64,000 bases of DNA, from assembly GCF_009739515.1 (NCBI RefSeq), contig NZ_CP046535.1, forward strand, positions 186,001 to 250,000, in the 5' to 3' direction. The notes below the pieces were generated by a model. The model worked only from the letters and a program-made list of their open reading frames with translations, ran no database searches and had not been told where the DNA came from. Positions 9,330 to 19,200 of the stretch are shown piece by piece; within the stretch, counting starts at the first letter, position 1, and every line of letters starts with the position of its first letter. The DNA is from Sphingomonas profundi (GTDB lineage: Bacteria; Pseudomonadota; Alphaproteobacteria; Sphingomonadales; Sphingomonadaceae). Position numbers and translations under genes: made by a program.

Positions 9330-11852
9330 TCAGAAGCTGTAGAACAGGCTCAGCCGTGCCGCGCGATCCTCGCCCGGCGTGGCCCAGCCATTGTTGCGGA
9401 TGGACGTGAAGTAGCGCTTGTTCGTGAAGTTCTGCACGTTCAGCTGCGCCGTCAGTCCGCCCATCACCTCGTAGGAGAGGAAGGCGCGGTGGGCGAGATA
9501 GCCCTTGGACTTGAACACCCGCGTCAGCGCCGTGCCGTTGGCGCGGTTCACGTCCGACGCGGCGAAGGCCAGCGGCGCGACGAGCGCGCTGTTGTTCAGC
9601 AGGAAGCTACCCTGGTAGGTGAAGCCATAGCCCACCTGCAAACCGAACGGCAGGGTGTAGGTGGTGAACAGGCTGCCCGAGTGGCGCGGCGTGTTGGTGA
9701 GCTGCTGGCCCGCCTGCGGATCGCGCACGGCCGCGCTGTTGCCGCACGGATTGGTGATGGTGGTCGTGCCGCCGGCCACTGTCCGCACCAGCCGCCCGGC
9801 ACCCGCATCTGACAGGCAGAAGTCGGAGACGCTCTGCTTCACCTCGCTGTCCAGATAGGTGTAGTTGGCGAAGATCGCCCATTCCGCCGTGATGTTGCCC
9901 GATGCGCCCAGCGCGATGCCGTCCACTCGCGAGTGGCCGTCCGCCACCGGCAGGGTGGGGATGATCGGGTCGTTGGTCGCCACGCGGTAATTGCCGCGAT
10001 CGTTGCGGAAGGCGGCGGCGGTCAGCTGCAGACGCCGGTCGAACAGGTCGGCCTTGACGCCCACCTCGTAATTCTCGGCCTTCTCCGATCCCACGTCGCA
10101 CGCGTCTACCGTGGTGCCGGCGGGCGCCCCCACCGGCGTCAGCAGCGCGCCGCAGCCGAGCCGCACCGTGGCCGATGTCGGCACCCGCGCATTGCCGTAG
10201 GCGGCGTAGATGCTGACCGTCTCGACTGGCTTGAAGTTCAGGCCGACGCGATAGGAGAACAGGTCGCGCGCATCCTTCTGGCCGCGACCGCGCGTATAGG
10301 CGCCGAGGGTGGGGCCGACGACCGTGGAATAGGTATCCGCCCGGAAGACGGATCGGTTATGCTCGTAGCGCAGGCCGAAGTTCAGCTCGAAATACCGGCC
10401 GATCTTCGTCGTATCGAACGCGTACACCGCGGCGTTGGTCGTCTCGCCCTGCGACCGGCCGGAGCGGATGAAGTTGATCGCCCCGGCATAGTCGGTGTTC
10501 GGATCCAGCAGGGCGATCGGCGGCTGCGCGACGGTGGCGCCGGTGGCGGTGCGCAGCAGGTTTCCGGCGAGGAGCGTGTAATCCTCCTTCGTCAGCGCCA
10601 CGCCGAGCACCAGCGTATGCTCCAGCCCGCCCGTATCGAAGACCGCCTTGAAATCGGTCTGGTTGTAGAGGAGCTGGTTCTCCTGATCGCGCACGTTGCC
10701 GCGCGGCCCGCTCGGATAATAGGTGTTGGGCAGGTTCTGCGCCGGCGTGGCGCCCACGGCCGCCGGGCAGATCGTCGCCACGGTCGGCGTCGCGGCGGCG
10801 GCCAGCGGCTGGAAGCCGGTGCCCAGGCAGAACACGCCCTGCGGTGCGCTGGTGTCCGAGTTCTGCTCCACCCGCTGCCAGCGCGTCAGGTTGCGGATCG
10901 ATACGCGATCGCTGAAATCATGGTGGAAGCGGGCGGTGAGCTGGTCGAAGAAGATGTCCTGCTCGTCCAGGTTGCGGATGCCGAAATAGTCGGAATCGCT
11001 CACCCCCGGCAGCGGCCCGTCGTTCACGCCGTTGCGGAAATAGGGCACGCCGTAGACCGGGATATTGTGGTCGCGCTGGTGCACGTAGGAGAGGGTGAGG
11101 CTCGTCGGGCTCTCGATGCCGAGCGTGACCGAAGGCGCGAAGCCCCAGCGCTTGTTATATTCGACGTCGCGGCCGGGATAGTCGTTCCGGTGGCCGACCG
11201 CGTTCAGCCGCACCGCGATCAGGTCGCTGACGCGGACATTGCTGTCGATCGTGGCGCGATAATAATCGTCGGTGCCGATGCCGGCCGAGAGGATCGTCAG
11301 ATCGTCCGCCTGCGGCAGCTTGCTAACGAGATTGATCGTGCCGCCGACCGATCCCGATCCGTTGAACACGCTGTTCGCGCCGTTATACACCTCCACCTGC
11401 TGGAGGTTGAAGGTCTCGGTCCGGTTGTACTGGGCGCTGTCGCGCACGCTGTCCTGCGTGATGTCGTTGTTGGCGGAATAGCCGCGCAGGTTGATGCTGT
11501 CGCCATAGCCGCCACCGCCCTCGCCCGCGCCGAAGGTGATGCCGGGCACCGTCGACAGCACGTCGCGCAGGGTGAGCAGGTTCTGCTTGCGGATCACCTG
11601 ATCGCCGACGACGGTGATCGTCTGCGGCGTATCGAGCAGTGGACGCGTGGCCTTGGGGCTCTCCACCCGCTCGACCTTGATCTCGTCGACGATCGCGCTG
11701 TCGGTGACGGTCATGCCGCCGAGCTTCGCGCCGCTCTCGGCGACGGGGGCCGCGCTCTGCGCAAGCGCCGGCGAGGCCGACGCGAACATGCCGACGCACG
11801 CCAGCGCAAGAAAGGACTGCGACGCGCCATGCGCGTCCTCACGATCGATCAC
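9330..11852 (-). CDS. TonB-dependent catecholate siderophore receptor (Fiu-like)
   Basis: This 840-residue protein is predicted to take up ferric catechol siderophores across the outer membrane. It has an N-terminal signal peptide (LALACVGMFASASPALAQ) and a plug domain with DTPQTITVVGDQVIRKQN and GAGEGGGGYGDSINLRGYS, close to Fiu-type receptors. The 22-strand barrel ends in the usual aromatic residue (SLFYSF). The start is GTG at 11852, after a strong AGGGGGG ribosome binding site; no ATG is in frame nearby. A Fur-box candidate lies 40 bases upstream, so iron repression is likely. Confidence 0.9.
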   Translation of the reverse strand: MIDREDAHGASQSFLALACVGMFASASPALAQSAAPVAESGAKLGGMTVTDSAIVDEIKVERVESPKATRPLLDTPQTITVVGDQVIRKQNLLTLRDVLSTVPGITFGAGEGGGGYGDSINLRGYSANNDITQDSVRDSAQYNRTETFNLQQVEVYNGANSVFNGSGSVGGTINLVSKLPQADDLTILSAGIGTDDYYRATIDSNVRVSDLIAVRLNAVGHRNDYPGRDVEYNKRWGFAPSVTLGIESPTSLTLSYVHQRDHNIPVYGVPYFRNGVNDGPLPGVSDSDYFGIRNLDEQDIFFDQLTARFHHDFSDRVSIRNLTRWQRVEQNSDTSAPQGVFCLGTGFQPLAAAATPTVATICPAAVGATPAQNLPNTYYPSGPRGNVRDQENQLLYNQTDFKAVFDTGGLEHTLVLGVALTKEDYTLLAGNLLRTATGATVAQPPIALLDPNTDYAGAINFIRSGRSQGETTNAAVYAFDTTKIGRYFELNFGLRYEHNRSVFRADTYSTVVGPTLGAYTRGRGQKDARDLFSYRVGLNFKPVETVSIYAAYGNARVPTSATVRLGCGALLTPVGAPAGTTVDACDVGSEKAENYEVGVKADLFDRRLQLTAAAFRNDRGNYRVATNDPIIPTLPVADGHSRVDGIALGASGNITAEWAIFANYTYLDSEVKQSVSDFCLSDAGAGRLVRTVAGGTTTITNPCGNSAAVRDPQAGQQLTNTPRHSGSLFTTYTLPFGLQVGYGFTYQGSFLLNNSALVAPLAFAASDVNRANGTALTRVFKSKGYLAHRAFLSYEVMGGLTAQLNVQNFTNKRYFTSIRNNGWATPGEDRAARLSLFYSF

Positions 11853-11891
11853 GGTACTTCGCCCCCCTCGGCTGCCCCTGGAAGCCGCGTC

Positions 11892-11912
11892 TGCTATTGA
11901 GAGTCGTTCGCA
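11892..11912 (-). promoter_or_regulatory. Fur-box candidate upstream of the siderophore receptor
   Basis: On the minus strand the 21 bases begin TGCGAACGA and end CAATAGCA around a central CTCT. They match the Fur-type palindrome TGCGAATGATTCTCATTCGC(A) at 17 of 21 positions and are themselves symmetric at TGC.A..GA...TC..T.GCA. The site is 40 bases upstream of the receptor start, a normal operator position. The match was made by eye. Confidence 0.6.
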
Positions 11913-12047
11913 GTGTCAACGGGAGAGAAGATGATGCGAGTCGATATCGCTAATCGCTGATAGCTGGCGGTGAGCAGAACATCAGGGGCTTCAACCGACC
12001 AAGGATCGAAGCCGGGATAAGGAGGCCGCCGGCGGGGCCGGACATTG

Positions 12048-12983
12048 TCAGCCGATCGGGCCGCCAGCCTCCGTCGCGGCGACGGTGCGCCGGACGCCTT
12101 CCTCGAAGCTGGTCTCCGCCGTCCAGCCCAGCAGCCGCGTCGCCTTGCGGCAATCCAGTATGTTGCTCCGGGCGTCGGTCGGGCGATCGTCGACATAGGC
12201 GATGTCGAACCGGCGGCCCGCCGCCGCCTCCACCTCCGCTATCACCTCCAGCGTGGAGCGGCCGCGCCCGGTGCCGATGTTGAACGTCTGCCGCATCGGC
12301 GGCGCGTCCAGCGCAGCCACCAGCGCCTGGCACAGATCGTCGATGTAGAGATAGTCGCGCCGGGTGCTGCCGTCGCCATAGACCATGATCGGCAGTCCCG
12401 CCGCCTGCCGTTCGAGGATGGAGGCGATCAGCCCCTGGCCCTTGCGCAGCGTCTGCCCCGGCCCGAACGGGTTCGACACGCGCAGGACCACATGATCGAC
12501 TGCGCTGTCGCGGGTGAGCATGCGAAGATAATGTTCGGCCATCAGCTTGGCGACGCCGTAGGAGACCAGCGGGTCGGTCGGATGGTCCTCGTCCATCGGC
12601 AGATAGCGCGGCGCGCCGTAGATCGTGCCGCCTGACGAGAGGAACACGATGCGCGAGACGCCGCTCGACAGGCAGGATTGCACGAAGCTGATGTGCGGCA
12701 GCACGTTGGTGGCGGCATCCTCCACGACCCTGCTGTTGCCGAGTGCCGGGCTAGACGAATTGACGAGGTCGATCGCCTGATCGATCCCCTGGAGCATCGC
12801 GTGCACCGACAGGGCATCGCGGAAGTCGAGCACCCGCGTCTCCACGCCGCCGCCGACGATGCGCTGATAATCTGCCGGAAAGGCGCGGCCGAGCGCCACC
12901 ACCCGCCGATCGCGGGCGAGCAGGTGGCGGACGATCGCCCGCCCGATGAAGCCGTTCGCGCCGAAGACGCCGATGACCGGAAT
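12048..12983 (-). CDS. NAD-dependent epimerase/dehydratase (sugar nucleotide), ATT start
   Basis: This is an extended short-chain dehydrogenase, probably a UDP-glucose 4-epimerase-like enzyme supplying a sugar to the glycan island. The NAD motif GANGFIG, the SSGGTIYGAP segment and SYGVAK with the catalytic Tyr and Lys are all present. The first GTG in frame (12902) would delete the NAD-binding loop. The full domain (PVIGVFGANGFIG) is preceded only by ATT at 12981-12983, with AGGAG six bases upstream and an in-frame stop (the end of the upstream gene) 39 bases before. ATT is therefore the best start, giving 311 residues. The upstream glycosyltransferase is in the same operon. Confidence 0.8.
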   Translation of the reverse strand: MPVIGVFGANGFIGRAIVRHLLARDRRVVALGRAFPADYQRIVGGGVETRVLDFRDALSVHAMLQGIDQAIDLVNSSSPALGNSRVVEDAATNVLPHISFVQSCLSSGVSRIVFLSSGGTIYGAPRYLPMDEDHPTDPLVSYGVAKLMAEHYLRMLTRDSAVDHVVLRVSNPFGPGQTLRKGQGLIASILERQAAGLPIMVYGDGSTRRDYLYIDDLCQALVAALDAPPMRQTFNIGTGRGRSTLEVIAEVEAAAGRRFDIAYVDDRPTDARSNILDCRKATRLLGWTAETSFEEGVRRTVAATEAGGPIG

Positions 12984-13022
12984 GGCACTCTCCTGATATG
13001 CTGCGCCCGGCGCCGCGGACGT

Positions 13023-16007
13023 CTAGCGGCGGATATCGGGAATGTAGGTGGTCGCATAGCCGTAGCCGGCATCCACGCAGAGCAGGGGCAGCACCCGTTC
13101 CAGCGCGTGCAGCACCGTGCCGTCGATCGGCAGCGGCTCGACCGGCATGTCGGCGTCTTCAAAGCCGGCGCGCACGAGCTTGTCGAGGATCGCCGCGCGC
13201 GCCCAGAACATCGTGCCGGCGGGAAACTCGATGTGGGCGGGCAGGGCCGCGTTCAGTCCGATCCGCCGGGCCAGCGCCGCCGCGCTCTCCCCGTTCTTCT
13301 CCCAGCCGATCAGGAAGCCGTTCTCGGGAAAGACCAGGCCGAGCCGGGCGTCGCGCCGCATCGCGTCGACGATCGCGTCGGCGGCGCGGTGGGTGGGGCC
13401 GAGCAGATGTTCCCAGAGGAAATGCCGCCAGCGATCCCCGAAGCCCGGATCGGAGGGCACCATGTGCACGCTGCGCTTGCCGTGCAGGTGGCCGACCACA
13501 TCGTAGCGGCCCGCGATATGGGTCCGCAGCACGCGCAGAAAGGCGTAGATGTCCCGCCCGACATTGGGGCCGACCTCGACGACGACGCCGCCTTTCGCAT
13601 AGTCGCGGGTGGCGGTGCGCAGGATCCCGGCCGTTTCCAGGCTGTCGGTGGTCAGGAACAGGTCGGCGCGCAGCCGGTTGGCGGCGAGGGCGGCCAGGAA
13701 GTCCGCGATGTTGTCGGCATAGTGGAAGTGGCCGTGCAGCGCGACCGCGCCGTCCGGTGCCGGATCGTCTTCCGGCGCGGCGAGATCCGGGCGGATGATC
13801 CGGTGCGTCCAGCGCCCTTCCGGCATGCCGCGTTCGACATAGTGGGCCAGCGGATCGCGGCTGCCGTCGCGGGGAAAATCGGGCGCCTCGTTGCCGTATA
13901 TGAAGGGGTGGAAGCCCGGCCGCGGCCGGCGCAGGATCACGCCGAAAACGGGCGGCGAGGCGAAGTTGATGTGGCTGGTGCGGTTTAGATAGGTGGCGGC
14001 CGACATCGTCTCCGCCGCTGCGTCGTCATGCTCCGCGCCCAGATAGATCGATGCGTCGAACGCCTGCGCATCCTCGATCAGCTGGCGATCCCGCCCCATC
14101 TGTTCGAACTTCCGCGCGGCCGCCTGTCCGAGCGCGTCGATCGATCGCGCATAGGCCGCCATGTCGAACGACCGTTCGGCCAGACGCCGCATCGCCGCGC
14201 CGCACGCTTCGCGCAGGCCCGCGTCGGCGGCCAGCGCGGCGAGGCGATCGGCGGCGGCGCCGCTGTCCAGATGCGGCACGACGAGGGCGGCCGTCGCCGG
14301 ATCGGCGGCCAGCAGCTCGGCCGTGCCCGAGGCCCCGTCGAAGCACACTACCGGGATGCCGCGAAACGCCGCGTCGATCGTGACGTTCGGCAGCGGATCG
14401 AGCCGCGAGCTCAGGAGCAGCGCGTCGGCGCGCGCGTAGACGGGTTCGAGATCGTCGATCGTCGGGAAGAAGTGGAGCCGGTCGGCCAGTCCGGACCGCT
14501 CATACTGCTCGGCCAGCAGCGCGGCATATTCGGTGCCGAGCGCCTGCTCCCACGAGCCGATCCAGATGAAGCGGAACGCGAGTGCGGGATGCTTCGCCCG
14601 CAGCGCCGTGGCGGCGGCGATGAACAGATCAATGCCCTTGCGCATCTCGACGGCGCCGAGGCCGATCACGGTGAACGGGCCGTCGCCGCGCTGCCCGTCC
14701 GCCAGCAGCGCGTCCAAGGTCGGCGCGGCATCGTCGCCGGCGGCGAACGGCGCCACGAACGGCACTGGCCGGCGGGAACGATCGAACGGAGGGATCGCGC
14801 ACGGGCCTTGCGGCAGGATGGCGCGGTTCTGCAGCCCGATCTCGCGAAAGGCACGGAAGGAGGAGCGTTCGACGATGCGGGCCGAGAAGACGAGCGCCGC
14901 GCACGCCGCGTAGAAGTCCGATCGGATGCCGGGCGCGACCCCGGGCAGGAATTCGTGCACCAGCGCCACCACCGGAACGGCGTGCCGTCGCAGGGCGGTG
15001 GCGACCGGCCAGGATTCGATGCTGTTGGCGATCGTGTAGAGCGGCCGGTAGATCGCCGCCAGCCGCTCGGCATAGCGATCCATCTCGTGCCCGTTCAGTA
15101 TCGCCTCGGGCGGCGGCGCCTCCAGCACGACCGAGGCGACCTCGCGCAGCGCGGTTTCCAGCGGACCGCCACGGCGCAGCACCACGACGATGTCGCAGCG
15201 ATCCGCCAGCGCGCGGACGAGGTTCCAGGCGAGCAGCGGCGCGCCCGTGTAGCTGGCTTCATGGACGAGCAGCAGGACGGTCGGCCGTCCGCTGTCGGCG
15301 GAGAGCGGCGGCATCGCCTGATAGGTCAGCCAGTCGCGATAGGCGCGGCCTTCCTGCCGGCCCCACATCTCGTAGTGGAACAGGCGGTTGAAGCCGGTGG
15401 CCGCCACGTCGGCGTGGATAGCGGCATAGGTGTCGGCGTCGAAGGTCGCCGATGGGGTCAACCCCTGCGCCTCGCCGCGCAGCACGTAATGCGTCGCGGG
15501 ATCGGCCACTGGCTGGTCGTCGGCAAGCTGTCCCCGATAGTGGGCCGCGTCGAACAGCGCGGAGGCGCCGACGATCCGCACCGTATCGTCCAGCTGGACG
15601 AGCGCGGCCTTCAGCGAGTCGATGTCGCGGCGGTGGATGCCAACGGCGTGGAGCGCCGTGTCGATCCGGTCGTCCTCCAGCAGGTGCCGGACGACCGTGA
15701 GGCGGTCGAGCGGCCGGCCGGCGCGGTCGGCTTCGGCGTCGGTGATCGAGTCCACCCACTGCCGCAGATCGGGTTCCAGCACCGCGAGCATGATCTCGCT
15801 CGCGGCGATCCTGCCGTCGACCAGACCCAGATGGGACTTGAACTCGTCCGACAGCATGAACGATGCGAGCACCGGAGCCAGCGGATAGCCGACCGAGCCC
15901 TCGACGGCCGATCTCGTTTCCGGTTCGCGAGCGAGGAGGAGCCTGTAGATATTCCGTACGTCTGCGTCGTCGGTGATATGCTCGGCCGCCATCAGGTACG
16001 ATGGCAC
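13023..16007 (-). CDS. Multidomain glycosyltransferase with RgpF-like C-terminal domain
   Basis: This 994-residue protein has at least three parts. Residues 15-60 (IYRLLLAREPE, FMLSDEF) resemble a DUF4214 repeat. Residues 151-221 form a module, FDAAHY...HYVLRG...PSATFDADTY...FHYEMWGRQEGR, also found in the divergent neighbour. Residues about 243-620 are a GT-B fold of the GT4 kind (VIGLGAVEMRKGIDLFI, then SSRLDPLPNVTIDAA). From about 735 to the end is a rhamnan synthesis protein F-like domain (GPNVGRDIYAFL, GHLHGKRSVH, GFLIGWEKNG). It is predicted to build a cell-surface rhamnose-type glycan in the cytoplasm or at the inner membrane; the linkage is unknown. It precedes the epimerase in one transcription unit. 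Confidence 0.85.
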   Translation of the reverse strand: MPSYLMAAEHITDDADVRNIYRLLLAREPETRSAVEGSVGYPLAPVLASFMLSDEFKSHLGLVDGRIAASEIMLAVLEPDLRQWVDSITDAEADRAGRPLDRLTVVRHLLEDDRIDTALHAVGIHRRDIDSLKAALVQLDDTVRIVGASALFDAAHYRGQLADDQPVADPATHYVLRGEAQGLTPSATFDADTYAAIHADVAATGFNRLFHYEMWGRQEGRAYRDWLTYQAMPPLSADSGRPTVLLLVHEASYTGAPLLAWNLVRALADRCDIVVVLRRGGPLETALREVASVVLEAPPPEAILNGHEMDRYAERLAAIYRPLYTIANSIESWPVATALRRHAVPVVALVHEFLPGVAPGIRSDFYAACAALVFSARIVERSSFRAFREIGLQNRAILPQGPCAIPPFDRSRRPVPFVAPFAAGDDAAPTLDALLADGQRGDGPFTVIGLGAVEMRKGIDLFIAAATALRAKHPALAFRFIWIGSWEQALGTEYAALLAEQYERSGLADRLHFFPTIDDLEPVYARADALLLSSRLDPLPNVTIDAAFRGIPVVCFDGASGTAELLAADPATAALVVPHLDSGAAADRLAALAADAGLREACGAAMRRLAERSFDMAAYARSIDALGQAAARKFEQMGRDRQLIEDAQAFDASIYLGAEHDDAAAETMSAATYLNRTSHINFASPPVFGVILRRPRPGFHPFIYGNEAPDFPRDGSRDPLAHYVERGMPEGRWTHRIIRPDLAAPEDDPAPDGAVALHGHFHYADNIADFLAALAANRLRADLFLTTDSLETAGILRTATRDYAKGGVVVEVGPNVGRDIYAFLRVLRTHIAGRYDVVGHLHGKRSVHMVPSDPGFGDRWRHFLWEHLLGPTHRAADAIVDAMRRDARLGLVFPENGFLIGWEKNGESAAALARRIGLNAALPAHIEFPAGTMFWARAAILDKLVRAGFEDADMPVEPLPIDGTVLHALERVLPLLCVDAGYGYATTYIPDIRR

Positions 16008-16241
16008 GTCACGTCCGCCATCTCGAAAACCTCTATTGCTTCAGGCGCTCTCCGCCCGCCTGCCTGGCCGGACACGGGCCGGCAAACGGATCCATGGCGC
16101 ACTAGCATCGGGCGGACTGCGGTCAAGCTCCGCCGATCGCGCGCGCGCCGGGCGGCGGCAGGGAGGCAGGGTTCGCGGCGGACACGCCGATTTCGCCAGT
16201 GGTTTCAGTCGGCCGCGCCGGTTTGACACCCATCGTGGCCC

Positions 16242-19200
16242 ATGCGATTGCCGCCCGGAAAAGAGCGGCCCGGTGGACGATTGATCGTGGGATCTACAGA
16301 GACGGAGGGGCAGGAGGCCCCGGCTGCGATCATACTCTCCGACCACCGGCGATCCATCCTCTCCCTGCTGATCGACGGCGCGCATTATGCGGCGCAGGCC
16401 GGCGTGGAGTTCGCCGATCCTGGCGCCGCGCTGGAGCATTTTCTCCACGTCGGCGGGCCGAGCGGCCTCGATCCCTCGCCGACATTCCGTTCGGCGCGCT
16501 ATATGGATGCCGTTCCGCACGTGCGCGCCGCGGGGCAGAACCCCCTCGTCCACTACCTGTTCGAAGCGGGGGACGAGGCGGCGCTGATCCATGCGCTGGA
16601 TGGGCTCAGCCCGGCCGCCGTGGCCGATTTCCGCGCCCACTTCGACGCGGACTGGTATGCGCGGCACAATCTGGACGTGGACCTGGCCGTCAACGATCCC
16701 TTCGTCCACTATCTGACGACCGGGTGGCGCGAGCGGCGCGATCCGTCGCCGACCTTCTCCACCGCCGCCTATCTGGACGTCCACGCCGACGTGCGGGAAA
16801 CCGGCATCCACCCGTTCCGCCACTGGGTGCTCCACGGCATCCCGGAGGGGCGATCGAGCGGGATGCCGGCATCCTCCGCACTCGATTCGTGGGAGGGGCT
16901 GAGCGTCAGCCAGCAGGCCATCCTCTCGCGCATCTTCGAGATCGGCTATTATCGCGCCCATCTCGCGGCCGGCGATCGCGGATCGCCGCTGGCCGTGCAG
17001 GTCGCCTCGGATGCGACGGGCGGCAGCGTCACCCCCACCTTCCACGCCGCCAGATACGTCGCGGCGCATCCCGAGATCAGGGGCGCGGGGCCGCTGCCCT
17101 TCCTCCACTATCTGTTCGAGACGGTGGGCGAGGATGCGCTGCGCGACCTGTTCTTCGCCTATCCGGTCGAGGCGTTGGAGGGCGTCTTCGCCCATTTCGA
17201 CGCCGCCTGGTATCTCTACAGCTATCCCGACGTCGAGGCGTCCGGGCAGGACGCGTTCATCCACTACATGACCGCCGGCTGGCGGCAGAACTACGATCCG
17301 ACGCGCGATTTCTCGACCCGCGCCTATCTGCTGCGCTATCCGGACATCGTGGAAGCGGACATGAACCCGCTGCTGCACTGGGTGATGTTCGGCAAGGCGG
17401 AGGGGCGTTCCGGCGCGTCGTTCGCCAGCAATTTCCGCAACCGGCTATACGCGCCGTCGATCACGGCGATCCTGATCAACGGCGAGGCCGATCCGCTGAC
17501 GCCCGCGTGCATCGCCGCCGTGCTGCACCAGTCCCACGTTGATCTCGCCATCCTGATCGTCGGCGCACCGCTCTCCGCTGCCTGCCGGCAGGTCGTCGAG
17601 GAAGGGCGCGGAGACGGGGCGGTGTCGATCGGCTACCTGCCCGATACCGGCGCGACCCCGACGTGGCGGCTGGTCGAGCAGGCGGCGGAGCAGGCCACCG
17701 GCGATCTGCTGTGGATCGTACGGGGCGGCGGCGTGCATGATTTCGAGTATCTGGCCCGCCTGGCATCGAGCTTCGCCGACGGCAGCGTGCAGCTGGGCTT
17801 CGGCCGGCGGCTGGAGCCGGACGATGCCGATTATGCGATCGGCGAGGAGGAGCTGGCCCGCCAGATGGAAGGCTGGACGCGGCACGTGACCACCCCCGCC
17901 GCCCGATGGTTCCCCGCCCGGCTGGATCCCGACCTGCTGGCCCAGGAGCCGCACAGCATCCTGTGGCGGCGGCGGGCCCTGGACGGAAGCGTGTGGCGGG
18001 AGGCGGGCGAGTATCGCCATCTGGGCCTCTGGCACCTGCTGCTCCACATGGCGTCTGGCGGGCAGATCGCCACGGTGCGCGACGCGCTGGTGCGGTCGCC
18101 CATGTCGGCGGCTTTGCCCGCCTTGCCCGAGGATGAGGACTTCCGCCGGGATCTCGACCGGCTGTCGGCCGAGGTGCGATCCTTCTGGGCTGTGCCGGGG
18201 GGCTCGGGCGATGCGGAGGCGGAGCGGACGAAGCGGCACATATTGATCGTCACGCACGGCATCTTCGCCGGCGGCGCCGAGAATCTGCCGATCCAGCTGG
18301 CCAACGAGCTGGTGAAGCGCGGCGTGATCGTGTCGCTGCTGATCTTCAAGACGGACGTCAATCCCGAGATGCGGGCCACGCTGAACCCCGGCGTGTCGAT
18401 CTACGAATCGGACTGGGTGCTGGAGCATGGCTGCGAGCCGTTCATCCACGATATCGGCTGCTCCCTGATCCACTCCCACGGCGTGATCGGCGAAATGTTC
18501 TTCTTCCGCCTGTGCGAGCGGCCGCTGGCGGTGCCCTATGTCGCGACCCTGCACGGCTCCTACGAGGCATCGACCAGCACCGAACTGCCCGAGCGGTTCA
18601 TCGCCAGGATCGTGCGCAACGTCGATCTGTTCGTCTACACGGCCGACAAGAATCTGGCGCCGCTCCTCCGCAACGGCGTGCGGCCGGATCGGCTGGTGAA
18701 GATGATCAACGCGATGCCGGTGGACCCGGCGGCCTTCCCCCGCTCCCGCGCCGAAATGGGCATCGCCGAGGATGCGGTGGTGTTCACGCTGATCGCGCGC
18801 GGCATAAGGGAGAAGGGCTGGAACACGGCGGTGAACGCCTTCCACGCGATACGCCAGCGGCACCCGGGCCGGGCGATGCACCTGTGCCTGGTGGGCGAGG
18901 GCGACGAGCCCGACCGGCTGGCGCCGCTGCACGCCGGCGATCCCGCGATCAGCTTCCTGGGCTTCCAGCTGCGCATCCACGGCCTCTACCGCATGACCGA
19001 CGTGGCGATCGTGCCGACGCGGTTCGCCGGCGAATCCTTTCCGCTCTGCATCATCCAGGCGCTGCAGGTGGCCGTTCCGGTGATCGCCACCGACGTCGGC
19101 GAGATCGCGTCGATGCTGGAGGTGGACGGCGTGGCCGGCGGCATCGTCGTGCCGGCGAGCGAGAATGACGAAATCTACGACGCGCGCTTCACCGAGGCGA

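Noticed and set aside
16008-16241. Regulatory RNA between the divergent glycosyltransferases
   Set aside because: Apart from a single TTGACA at 16223-16228, no conserved structure, terminator or riboswitch pattern could be made out by eye.
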